From Homalodisca vitripennis (lineage: Eukaryota > Arthropoda > Insecta > Hemiptera > Cicadellidae), in contig NC_060213.1 in NCBI RefSeq assembly GCF_021130785.1, positions 94,170,501 through 94,234,500 on the forward strand: a stretch of DNA of 64,000 nt, read 5' to 3'. Positions 48,386 through 60,599 of the stretch are shown piece after piece (within the stretch, counting starts at the first letter, position 1; each line of letters opens with the position of its first letter). Both the position numbers and the translations under genes were made by a program. The notes beneath the pieces were generated by a model, which saw only the letters and a list, made by a program, of their open reading frames with translations, had not been told where the DNA came from and made no database searches.

Positions 48386-48702
48386 GTCTTTTGAAATTTT
48401 AGGCAATTAAGGTCATATAAATAAATTTTATTTGATATATTCTGGGAGAGCGCTAACTATAGTACCAATTTACTATTCTTACTTCGATTATTGTCTTCTT
48501 TGTTTACCGTAAAACATCGTTCTCTATAGACAGCTGACGTGAACGTAGTACGGGTCAATTACATTGTTGTGAAACTGTAAACAAGTGCCGGGTTTGAGGT
48601 TACGAATCCAATAGTATTTGTGGAAATTGTATTTTATAGTGTTTTAGTGTTGTTATTATTGTTTTTTTTAGCTTTCTTAGGTTATAGTTTTAGTTGTTCA
48701 GT

Positions 48703-48813
48703 ATGGGTGAAAACTTTAGAGACCGATCAAATGATCTTACAGAGCTCGCAAGGCGGGATTTAGTGGCGCTGAGTGAAAAATGTACTTTGTATGTATTGTA
48801 CATATGTAAATAA
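48703..48813 (+). CDS. Candidate first coding exon or short ORF with a strong splice donor
   Basis: A frame of 36 codons starts with MGENFRDRSNDLTELARRDL and has a more balanced codon choice (GAG CTC GCA AGG CGG, GTG GCG CTG) than its surroundings. The DNA before it (48530-48702) is T-rich and locally less AT-biased, like an insect 5' UTR. A strong donor (AAG then GTAAGA) sits at 48815, just after the in-frame TAA. An alternative donor (TTT then GTATGT) at 48789 would cut before the stop and leave the frame open. The LTELARRDLVALSEKC segment loosely recalls the helix-turn-helix of SAP-like domains, but this is a weak resemblance. No second exon was found in a compatible phase. It may also be an upstream ORF in a noncoding exon. 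Confidence 0.35.
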   Translation: MGENFRDRSNDLTELARRDLVALSEKCTLYVLYICK

Positions 48814-49939
48814 GGTAAGATTAAAATTTATTATTTTATTTTATTTTTGTTTCATCTTTCGTACTTATATAAGTATACATACAGTCATGAGATTATGTTT
48901 ACCCACGAACAATAATATTTATTTATAAATCTACGCATTTTTGAAAATAAGTAATTATGCGTGCTTTTTCATACAAATCCCTGTAACACATACGTTTTTA
49001 ATGTAAAAGTTACAATAATTATATATCTTTGGAATCAGGACAAAATTTTGAATAAGTTATAACATTTACAGTTTTGTTTTGAAGGTTATTGCTAAGCAGT
49101 TACACAACGGAATATTTACAAAAATAATGTCCAAAAAACATTTTTCTTACATTATGTAAAATAAACAAAAATACGTTACCATGGAAACAATAAGATATTG
49201 TTATTATAATGATCTCCATATAGTTTTGAGTACATTGACATATAATAGTTTATATTTGGACTAACTTTTATGAAATGTGATACATTATAAGAAACGGCTG
49301 CGAGGCTGTTAAAATAGAGCCGCCAGTACAGAATGACATCATTGCCAGTTCTAGGGTTAAAACTCTGCATGATTATAAAAACTGTAATTTCGAAATATGA
49401 TAATAATTTTTCTTAACCACTTACAAATTCTTTACTAAAATCTAAATATACTAAATAAGGTAATTTATTTTTTTAAGTCCCACTATTTTAAAATTGGATA
49501 TAATGTTATTTCTTCACATTTGTGTATAAATGTCACTTTGACTTGTTCAAATGAAAAAAATTCAAGTTAGTAACATAAAAACTTTTAAAATTCAGTAATT
49601 ATTTTTTTTTAAACAAATAATTTATTATTTTTGTTGTGTCTTGAAGAGACAAGGAATAAACTAGGCGAGGTACGTATATGTTTGCAGTATGCACGCTTTG
49701 TTCTTTTTAGTCTATTGTACTTTACTATTGTAACACCAAGATGTAGCAAGACTCACCGTAATATATTTTGTATGTATGACGAGTGCATTCTCCTTTTATT
49801 AATGAAAAAAAAATAGAAAACTAGTCAGATAACTGTAATGGTTTTTAATTCTTCTGTATTACTACTTTAGCTGGGAGCCACACACTCTAAATAGTAAAGA
49901 AAATTTTTAAAATACCCATTTCGAGACTGTACTAGTATG

Positions 49940-50100
49940 AATGTGCTGAAAGTCCAAGTGATGATACCAACATCATCAAAACGTCGGGCGTTTTTCCTAT
50001 AGTTTGTTCCTCATGACCGGTCAAGAGCTATTGGATATCAGATTGAAAAACTGGAATATCACTGTACATCCCTGAGCTCCTAGTTTGTTTACAGTACTGT
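49940..50100 (-). repeat. Island F, copy 2
   Basis: On the minus strand it shares GAGCTCAGGGATGTACA, TTTTTCAATCTGATATCC, CCGGTCATGAG, CCGACG and ACTTGGACTTTCAGCAC with 35960-36115. Confidence 0.75.
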
Positions 50101-50504
50101 GAGCAATTGGACACAACTCTTGCTTTACTATTCTGTATTTGATTATAATACTGATGATCGGGTATAGATTATTAATTACGTACTCTTCAATTCACTTTAA
50201 AATCTAGTAAAAGGTTACAATTAACGGAAATAATACTAGGTACCTACAAGTACATTATGGGCAAAGACATAAACGTGTTTACCCAGGAAACATAAATCTT
50301 AGACAGGTTTAAAATATTAAATTTCTATTACTGAGAACGCTCGTCTACTTACGGAAAGTAATTTAACCCAGAGTAAAAAAGCTTGTCACTCAAGAGACTA
50401 GAAAATCCTATTTTCAACGGTCGGCACGTTATATCGAGTACAATAAGTTGGCATGTACAATAAGTTTCATTTATATCAGAAATATTGCGTTCACTTATGG
50501 ATCA

Positions 50505-50555
50505 TATAATTCCATAGGATTTGGATGAGTGTTAGCAAAATTTATCACATTCCTT
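50505..50555 (-). repeat. Island H, copy 2
   Basis: On the minus strand it has TTTTGCTAACACTCATCCAA, matching 35630-35685. It is short, and supported by position. Confidence 0.45.
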
Positions 50556-51083
50556 TTTGTTAAACTACGGTAAAATATTATGGAAATTAATAAGTCCAGG
50601 TAATAAATATATATATTTTGATAAAATCTGAGTGTAAATCATATAAAAATTTAATATTTAATTTCATTTTATTGGCTATAGGCTTAAAGTTTTGCGTGCT
50701 AGCTCAAACATATCTGTTGCGCGAAATTTAGCTTGGAACACTCGTACCTAGTAAGGTTTTGGGTATTTGAATCCAAAAATGTGAATTACACTAACATATC
50801 ATGATAAATAATATTTGAACCATAGTATCGCATCGAATCTATTACATGGGGAATTAAATATTCTTCACTAACCACTACATAGTAATTATAATGAGATATT
50901 CATCCCTGTATACAAAAAGATACTAACGATCCTTAATGGTATAAATACATCTATAAGTGGCACTATTAGGTAAGATCAATTAGTCCTCTTATAGCTATAT
51001 ATCTGATTATAATGATTCTATCATATTACTAAAATTGTACAAATTAGAAATAAATTACATGTAGGTTGTAATTGGGATAGAAA

Positions 51084-51182
51084 ACAAGATCTTTTCTTGG
51101 TAAAGCTAAGTGCAGTTATAATGTTTGCTCTTGACGCCCCACACACGTACAGCACTCGGTGCCAACATCGTAAAGTTTAATG
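51084..51182 (-). repeat. Island E, copy 2
   Basis: On the minus strand it has ACTTTACGATGTTGGCACC, GAGTGCTGTACGTGTGTGG, CAAGAGCAAACATTATAAC and AAGATCTTG. The CACACGTACAGCAC core is identical to that of an array unit at about 61065, which ties island E to island C. Confidence 0.7.
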
Positions 51183-52671
51183 TCTGCGATTATAGCAGAC
51201 ACTACAGAAAAAACCCGTCTTTAGAAAAACTTCTTTTTAAAAGTTATTAAATATGTGTTTTTGTAACGTACTAATCCGTTAGATTCAACAATATAATTAT
51301 CACATTCCCAATTAATTGTGTTATTTTTTACTGCTCTAACAGTAAATAATCAACTTCATTGGGTATAAATTCCTTAAACTATGATGTTTGTGTAAGCACT
51401 AAATTTATTAATGGTTTTGCAGTACTGAAATGAATGAAAATAAATAATTCTTTGAATTTCTTGCTATAAATATCTTTTTTGGAGTACAGTATAAAGGGAT
51501 TAATAAAAAATATACAATATAAGTCTTTCCTGTGTTTTGAGCAATGAAAGTAATCAATATTTTATGACATAGCAGACAATCAGTGGCAACATTGTATCAA
51601 GTGTATAGTCAATTTTTCTATTACAGTTAATATTTTAGTACTGTACCATTTGGCAGTGAAGGTGTAAAGAATATTTAGCAGTTATGAGCTATTAATAAAT
51701 ATTCAGAAATTTTAAATAATATTTAATTTTTAAGTTCCCTAAATAATATTTACAGAAGGAAAATTTTAAAATTCCCTTTCCAATTATATTAACGTACATA
51801 ATAAAATCATTTATAACAGAAAAACTTTATATTTTTATTGTTTATGAACTTCTTTGAAACAGTTTCTATTAATTGCTAAGTATTAATCAATGTTTGTAGA
51901 AGGAAATGTGTATTTTACTTAGATTATTATATAAATTATTGGGTCTCAATTATATAAGCTGTTTATTGGGCTAAAATAATTAGCTCGAAACTTTTACTTA
52001 ATTAATTAGTGAATATGATCAAGCAGGATTAAATATATTCTTTAATCGTAATGTTTCTTGATGGATATCGGTTAAAATATAAATGAATCAAACATAGTCA
52101 CGTCCAGGGTCTGCATTACAAGTAGATTATACTTGCAAATTCGGAAGTAACGTTTTAGAATTATTTTAATAATACCTTAAGTTGGAGTAAAGGTTAAGTA
52201 ATTTCTTTAGTCACAATAAATTTCCACATTGTAAATAAATGTCACTTTTTACTAACCCTTATGGTCGAAATAGAACTGCTTTTCAACCTACGTCAAAGAA
52301 CAAGGCTTTACTTGACACGGATGACTGATTTTACCATTTATAAATCCTAACCATCATCAACATCAAACCAAGGACTATGAAAGCCAAAATAAAAAGTGGA
52401 CTAATCATATCTTAGAACAGGTTTATAGCTCAAACTCTAAGTAGCCATAGTCAATACCATATTATGTCGGGAATAGATAGATTTCAATCTGAACTTTTGC
52501 AAATGCACTTGACAAACCATACTCTTATGAAATTTATAAAAAATATGGAATGAGCTTTTAGTTGCTACAGCAATTTTTTATCTGTTTGCTGTTTAAAATT
52601 ACTCCATTCAAGGATGTACAATTTAAGACTTTAGAAAACGGAATGCGAGTGTGTGATATCCAAAAGGGACT

Positions 52672-52772
52672 AGTATTTAACACAGCAACAGTGAAAGACA
52701 ATATGTTTTGGGAGGAATCGTGACCTCCTCACAGGGTCTACGTGTCTGAAACCACATTACATCTTTCTTCCC
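52672..52772 (-). repeat. Dispersed island D, copy 5
   Basis: This is the mate of copy 4 within the old inverted duplication: GATGTAATGTGGTTTCAGAC, CACGTAGACCCTGTGAGGAG, GTCACGATTCCTCCCAAA and CACTGTTGCTGTGTTAAATA on the minus strand. Confidence 0.7.
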
Positions 52773-53207
52773 GATACCATAAACATAAACATAAACTAGA
52801 GAAAACCAATATTTACGGTATTCAATACCAAAAAATTTTTTTGTGAATATTTTATTGACTATTAGTAGTTGTAAAATGAAATGATTGTTTTGTATGTTTA
52901 CAACGGTTTAAAATGTATTCTGTGATTTTGGTTTTGCGATCTCGTGGGGACAAACCGAGAGACAGGTTCAATAATAGGTTTCAGTAAAGTTTGACCAATA
53001 AATTACATATAAATTTTTCTGGTAGGAGAAGTCAAATGTAACAATTATTACTTGTATAAACATTTACAATATCAGTTGTATTTGCCTATTGTTGAATTGG
53101 AGAATGAAGTGTTTTTGGAGACTTATTTAGGTAGAAAGGAAAGATAGAAAAAACAATAAGTATATGAATCTAAAAAAGGAAGAATCTAATTCAAATATTC
53201 ATGTATA

Positions 53208-53285
53208 ATCCCAAATGTAATGTATAATCCCAATAAATGTAATGTAATGTATAATATTAAATAAATGTAATGTATAATCCCAATA
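53208..53285 (+). repeat. Short imperfect tandem repeat
   Basis: AATGTAATGTATAAT followed by CCCAATA or TTAAATA recurs about three times with irregular spacing. Confidence 0.75.
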
Positions 53286-53902
53286 TAAAAAAGAAAAAGC
53301 ATTCAATCACTTATCTCCAATTCTCCAACATCCTCATATTCCAGAATGTTTACTTTTGGCAAATATACGCCATAATGAATTTTATATAAATATCAAAGCA
53401 AATTCATAAAGTTCAAAGGTCCATAAAACGTAATGGTACTTTGATTTATGTTTAAAATATTTATGTTTAAACTTCCTGCTGTAGGTACTACAAAGATGAG
53501 ATACCACTCACGTCTTTGTAATGTGTTATTTATATTCCCAATAGAAATAATCAGCATTTTCATAAAAATCATATATCTACAATGGTCGAAATTAGGTTTA
53601 AACCCCTAAATTGACTGCATATACTTGAATATTTAATTAGTGTAAATAATATAATAGGAGAAAATTAGTTTTTCTTTTTTAAATTTCTGATGTCCTATTA
53701 CAATTAAAATATATTTCAACATAGCAAAACATTATTTTAAAAAGAATAAGAAAATATTTTCGTACACATAAACTACTATTAGAATCTAAATTGTAAATAT
53801 AACGACGAGAAGAACTTTATTTTTTTATTTTAAAACTCCCTTTTGTTATATCACAGTGAAATTATACACACAAATGTATTATCCTCTCTAAAAACCAATA
53901 AC

Positions 53903-54020
53903 TGATTGTTCATGAAGATCAACCACCTATTGTGGTTGCGTAATTTATGGACGAAATTTGTTTGCATCTCTACAAGAACTATATTTTTTGTTTAACCTAC
54001 CCATGTCCTGTGAAGAAGGA
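53903..54020 (-). repeat. Island G, copy 2
   Basis: On the minus strand it has CACAGGACATGGGTAGGTTA, AACAAAAAATATAGTTCTTG and AGAGATGCAAAC, then GGTGGTTGATC, matching 30735-30826. Confidence 0.65.
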
Positions 54021-57000
54021 ATTTGGTACATTCTTGTCACATAGTCAAATAGCAATCAAAATAATTTTTTTAGAAATCGACTACCCTTTGGGGCTGAATA
54101 AGGCAGAAACTCCAAGAAGATAACAACTTTCTGTTTAAATATATTGCTATCTAAGAGGGATAAAATTTGACAGATACATCTCTTATGCTCTCACAAATGT
54201 AATATAGTTCATGAATACTAACTACCGATATTTACTGGAATAGGGCTGAGATGTTTGGCGCTTTTTTACCCACGTTATCAACTGGCTATCGGCAACGGAA
54301 ATAGTGACTAGAAATAGGAATTTCTATAGGCTTGTAAGAATAACGAAAGAAAATATTATCGGCATAATAAGGAAAATGTCGCTATGGGACAGATAATTTA
54401 GGCAGGAAATTTTTGACAGAATGGGAATTTCCAGACCCACGAATGCACATTTTATCCAAAAATGCAAAAGCTAATACAGTGCCGTATTGAACTCTAACAT
54501 GAAATAGACTACAATGGCCAGATTTTAATGCTTATAGCGAAATTATGCTGTTCAGACTAACAAATGTACATACTTTGATCGCAAATATCGTAGCTTAAAA
54601 TGATTTTGACCGGAATAAGAATGAAATGGACGAAATAAAATGCTCTTTTATTGACCTAGACTATTAAGACCCACATACATATATATTTTCTTAATCCTAA
54701 CCTCATAACTCAGCATAAACAACTCGGCAAACATAAATAGAGTTTTGGTTGAAACAACCTACGATTAGTGAATCAATGGTTGACCAACATATAGTTATAC
54801 TTTATTGTAGCACTCATGCTTAGGATGAAATATTGTGAACTTTTAGTAAAAAGCCAGATATGCTAAATAGATTACCAATAATAGAAAATAATTTAATCAG
54901 TAACGCTTAAAGGGCATTGGTTAGTAAATATATTTGGGTTGCACATATAGGTATAGTATTATTCTGATCCATAATATTGGAGATTTCATAAGTATTGTGG
55001 ACATGTTTAAAATCCAGCAAGAGACAATGAGGTAGTTTAATGTCCAGTTTCACCTGCCAGTGATCTGTCTCAAAACTTTAATTTAATCAATGATACGCTT
55101 TTTCGTTGACTTCTAAAGATATTCAATAAAACTATAATATACTTACTTTAAATATTATATTTTTATATATTTCGTGATCTTTTGCGGTTCCTTTTGAACT
55201 AACCCTTAAAAATAATGGGATAGACGCTGTAAGCAATACTAACACAGCTACAAAAGTATGATTCTCAAAGTTTTAAAATCCTCATCCTCAATTCATTTTA
55301 AATCGCTATTTTACCATCTACCATTGGCAAAAAAGAGCTAGTACAAAGGCTTAGGAATGGTATGTATGTAATAATTAATATGAACTTCATGCTCTATTTG
55401 AACTAAAACCAATTTTCTGATACCGATGATTTCTATTCACCATTATTTATAGCAGTAGAAGTAATTTAATAAAAAAGCCCAATATAAAAAGCAGTGTACC
55501 GTACCAATATAATATTACCAGTTATAGTAAAACTTCACCTTATATGAGTGTATTTCCTGTATACTCTTAAATTTATATCTTGAAATACACGATTCATGTT
55601 GATAGCAATGCAAGACACAAATTTGAAAGACTAAAAGTGCCAACGTGTGTTGGAACTAAACAGTTTACGATCCCTACCTGAATATTCTTTACATACTTCC
55701 TCCAGTACGCATGGGACTAGTAGCATTTTAAACTTTGATAAATCAGGTGAGCGTAGGTTTAATATTGATATTGTTGTACCATTATATAAAAAATATGAAT
55801 AGTAGTTACAAAATGATGAACACATCTTTTATGGCTAACCGCTTAGTTTAAGTTCACGTTAGGTAAAGTGTACTTTCCTGTGAACAGAAATCTAGGATAA
55901 ATAACTTAATTAATGTTTACTTATATTAAAATTAATAGCATATTTTTAGCATATAGCATATGTTTTTTAAAAGGACTTAAAACTGCTTACTTTTAAAATA
56001 ATACAATATAATCTACTTTGCATTGAACTGGATATTTAATTTTATGGCAAGTATGTTCCTACACTAAAAGTGAGCGATACGATGCATAATTATTAAATAT
56101 ATTTATGTAATATTATTATATCCAATATAGAAATCTGTGTAAAAGAATTAACTTATAGGCAATTTATATGAGCTAAGTCCATAACTGAAAGTAAATTATA
56201 CGAATTTTGGGACTGTTTATGATGGGTTACATTACGTTTATAACGCATCCATTTTTAGTTTCCCTTCCAATTCGGCTTCCAAACACTATATCGCGGCTGA
56301 GCATTGAAAAATAACATTGTTTTATAATACACGCAAATGTGCTGCAGGGCTCTTATAGTTTATATCAATAATAGTAAAACACTAATGATTTCGATGTTAA
56401 CAAAAAAATACATTTAAAACTCTTAACCAAAGCGGCTGCATATAATCATCCACGTACAGAGATTATACGTTCCAAATATTATATTGTAGGAACATTTTAC
56501 ACGATATAAATATGACTTACCACACTATAATAGTTGTGTGAGTTATAGCCATTTCAATTCATTTTTTATTTTGTATTTTTAGGTGTATAAGAGTATTCAT
56601 TTATGATTATGAGTTACGTTACGATAAAAGGATTCCTTATATGTTAAGAAGTTGCCAGTTGTTAAAAGATCATTTTAAAAATTACAATATATAATTTTTT
56701 ATCCTTAAAACTGTTAAATCGTCAATTTCAAACGGTTATATATTTTTTTTAAATATGTTAAAAATTATTTATTTTTACAATTATTACCCAACTATAATGC
56801 GCATAAAACACTATGCTCCTTGATACCTTTTAAAGAGACATCATGTATTTTGACCCTGCTACCGACTAGATTCGGGTTTAATGGAGATTATATTAATCTT
56901 ATATTTTTATAATGTATGTCAATTCTTTGAAAACACGAAAATAATCAATAAATTATTTCTATAAGGGAAAAAGTGTATGAGATTCATATTCTACATGTAC

Positions 57001-57600
57001 TTTCATTGAAAGAGTGTTTTTATATGGAAAACGAGAAATATTCCAATAATATAAAAAAAAACACAAATATCCGATATTTAAAATTTCTTACACGTGGCTT
57101 TTCAACATGAAACTGTAGTCATCAGGATTGAATTAAAAAAATATTAACATCTATTGAGTTTTTACTGATTTAAACACTTATAAGTGGAGTAAAATTAATA
57201 GAGCATTTGCATCAAAAAAATAATATAAATATCAACACATGATTCGAAAAGTTACTCAAGTTCTTTATTTCATAAATATTACAAATACAAAAAATTGTGT
57301 TAGAAATAACCGGCTTATTCCTGGTTTTCCAAAATTCTGGTCAAAGATTAAGAAGAGGGTCACCCGTTTCGACCTTCCTCTTAATCCCCCTGGAGGCCCT
57401 TGTAATATTTGAAATTCCGCTAATTGATTTCTTCCTGTTCTTCTGAGAAAAGTGCGCAAAACTGTGCAAGCTTAAACATATGTTTCTAGAATTGCATAGC
57501 CAGTGACATGCATGTGGACAAACTTTATTAATTCATTAGACATATAAAATGTAACAACAAGAAGCATTCTTAAAACACAATTTCTATCCGTATATAACTT
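54021..57600. other. AT-rich stretch without a supported gene
   Basis: Only short frames are seen. 57320-57470 is less AT-rich and has a minus-strand frame with PPGGLRGRSKR, but no family or splice context is recognised. Confidence 0.5.
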
Positions 57601-57710
57601 GTTTATTTCATCAGAGAACGCTTGTGCAATTTCATTTCCGCTCTCTCACCGGAAAGAATCAGAGCGAGCTTCCGAGAAAACTCTCTCTACAGTGATAAGG
57701 TAGAAATAAC
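57600..57710 (-). repeat. Dispersed island B, copy 3
   Basis: On the minus strand it has TTTTCTCGGAAGCTCGCTCT, TTTCCGGTGAGAGAGCGGAA and ATGAAATTGC, followed by AATAAACAAG. It is independent of the large inverted repeat. Confidence 0.6.
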
Positions 57711-58398
57711 TTTTCTCGTGATTTGAGAAACCGATTTTAAGCTAGATACGTTTTATTTGTTTCTTTGTAACTAGCAGTAAATAAATTAAATTATTTTTTA
57801 AGTGTATACAACATTAGTTGTTACGAAAGGTAATAAGATTATTGGACCTTGGGTACTTGTGTCTAAGTTTAAATATGATTCAATTTATTAATGTACAATA
57901 ATTGTACAGTTTTTAAATAAAAATAACTATTTAGACAACTATGAATTTCTTCTACAAACGTAAATGTGATCTAAATCTTCTGTACATTTATCTTTTAGAG
58001 AATAAAAAGAGAAAATACATATTTAGTTGTTAATATTAACCTACCAGATTACACCTTTTTAACTTAATTCCCCGATGGAGGATAAAATTTATGTGTCAGA
58101 CGGTCGGTTTAATGTTATAGAGGTACAAAAAGTATAACCTAAAATAATATCGTTTGAAAATGTATACCCTTTTAGTACCCTTCAATCTCAAAGCTACAAA
58201 ATTTCAAGTAGCAGAGTTATTATATAATAGTAAGGAGAATTCTAGACGTGACTCCTTTATCAATTTCACATGTGTAATTAGTTTCGTTTAGTTTTAGGCT
58301 GTGTACTTACACATTGTAAATAGTTTGATACTTCCTAGCCCACAACAGACAGTTATCCCTTTTTAATGCTGTAATTTTCATTATAGTATAGTTTTTTT

Positions 58399-58400
58399 CC

Positions 58401-58432
<32 letters not shown>

Positions 58433-58433
58433 C

Positions 58434-58501
<68 letters not shown>
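58399..58501 (+). repeat. Compound microsatellite (CCA)n (CAA)n (CA)n
   Basis: Three adjacent simple repeats: CCA at about 58399-58415, CAA at about 58416-58435, then a CA run to 58501. Confidence 0.95.
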
Positions 58502-58503
<2 letters not shown>

Positions 58504-58509
58504 ATATAT

Positions 58510-60590
58510 ATACATATGTATAATATTATAACTAAAATTTCATAAGTGGAAGAAATGCATAAAAAAAAAACGAATGAGAAAAACCGTTTCGCTCTTGATT
58601 TGGTATAAATGTTGTTGTCTAACTACTTGATTTTATAGAAATACTAAAATTTGGAATTATTTATTTCCACCATCCTACAATATTAATATACTCTTTGTTG
58701 AACAAACATATAAATACATGTGTATCCAAATGTATATATAATATGTGTACAATTTATACGATAATGAGTGAAATGCAATTCTTGGTTTACGCAAAAACAA
58801 TGGATCATTGGAAAGACATAACGAAACAAAACCATAAAACATTTTATCATATCATTAGAATTAATTCAAAAAGGTGTCATTTTCTAAAAAACGAGCTTAA
58901 TTTCAAACCAGGTATTAACCAAAACAAATTTAACACATTCAAGCATTATAAGGTAAATATGTAGAGAATAACACACAATGTGGGAACCTTAGTAAGAGTG
59001 GTAAGTTTTTATACAGAATAATTTGTAAGAGCCGATATTATTTAAGGGTTAGTAAATAAGAAAGATAACGTATCAAAAACCAATTTGGCTTTAAATCCTT
59101 CCACTTATTGAATACCGAAACGCGTGAGTATAAAAGTATCCGACAGAAATTAACGAATTAATTATAACACAGACGAGCCTTTAAACCGTTAGCCAAAACA
59201 TCAAAGTAGGGATTTCCTAGACCAAGAGGAATCTGCGCACAGAATTCTAGTTCCCTATAAAATTCCTATTTACCTTATTACGAAGGTGAAAAGATAAACT
59301 TTCAGACAGACGGAATTTAATTTTAAATGGCAATCCTAAAACTAAATAGTTATTCCTGGTAAAACGAGAAATATGAGTATCTGGTTTCAAGCCTCTTGGA
59401 TATTTCTATTAAGAGCTATCCGATAGACAGTCACACAGATGGACGGCCTGACAGTAATTTCAAAGAGGTCGTATCGTATAGCTCAAGCCCTAATAACGGC
59501 AGATTAATGTTTATGTAGTGTCACGAATATTAAAAAATAGGAATCTATTTTTTTTGCTTTCTCGGGTTTCAGAATAATAATATGTTTAGAATATATATTG
59601 AACGCTTATATTAAGAACAAGCTTCTTATTGTTATAATGTCAAGAAATGTTTAGATACTATTAGCAGGTCATGGTGACGATTATTATAGGGAAATTAGTC
59701 ATTGAAATAATCTCAAATTTAACCAGCAGTATTTACGTTTGAATATATCGCCATGCAAATACATTAAATACTTATATCAGAGAATGGAATCATAGAGTAA
59801 GATGGAAAAATTATATAATATATTTTGCAACATCCGAAAAATAACTATTATTCTGAAACCTAAAAATTATCTATATTTTGTACTTTTCCTGTTCCCTAAG
59901 TGACAAGTACTGTTCAACACAACGAAAACCACTAAACTCCAGATACATAGCGGATGGTTATTAGACAATTCCAGAGCTAATATTCGGTCACCAGCCTGTA
60001 CTATACTATTCAATATTGCGTTTGTTTGAAATATATGGCTTGTTTGTTGGTAAAAGTATTTTATGAAATATTTAAACCTTACTATAAGAAATATTTTTTA
60101 TTTGAAGTGGTAAATTTTGTTTTGAAATTAAATAATTAATACAAGTAAAACACTTATAAAATAAAGTATGTTTCAAATCACCGACTGTAAAGATTTTCCA
60201 GGTAAATTTTTTATATTTATTATATTTATCTTTATTGTCAATCTTTAACATCTCATTAAAGATGCTATATATCTGTAAAAAGAGAGGTACTTTTCGTACA
60301 TTACATTTTAACTCTAATGTCTTTTCGTATGGCTATAAGATAAAGGGATTAATTAATATATATTTTTTTAGTATTTTTGAGGGTCGTAATAAAACGCTAC
60401 ATATTATAATATCATATTAAGGGTTTCACTGCAATTTTATATGATAAAACATTTATATAGAATTAAAGGTATATTTTATTTTTAGATTTTAAGACAGTGG
60501 GCAATATTATATTTTTATTATATACAGGCCTTTATTGTCAACAATGGGTTAATGTGTAAAAGAAGCACTGTAGAAAGAAGCAGATACTTA
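58510..60590. other. AT-rich stretch without a supported gene
   Basis: The longest frame is 89 codons (58695-58964). It uses AT-ending codons throughout and shows no domain, so I do not call it a gene. Confidence 0.5.
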
Positions 60591-60599
60591 CAATGGATG

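Larger units (their letters stand above)
49940..54020 (-). repeat. Right arm of the old inverted duplication (mate at 30735-36115)
   Basis: Read on the minus strand this arm carries islands G, D, E, H and F in the same order as the left arm. It lacks the LINE fragment found there. No gene is seen in it. Confidence 0.65.

Noticed and set aside
58307..58498. Poly-Cys-Val frame
   Set aside because: Artefact of the (CA)n and (CAA)n repeats read on the minus strand.
58695..58964. 89-codon plus-strand frame
   Set aside because: AT-ending codons throughout, no domain and no splice context.
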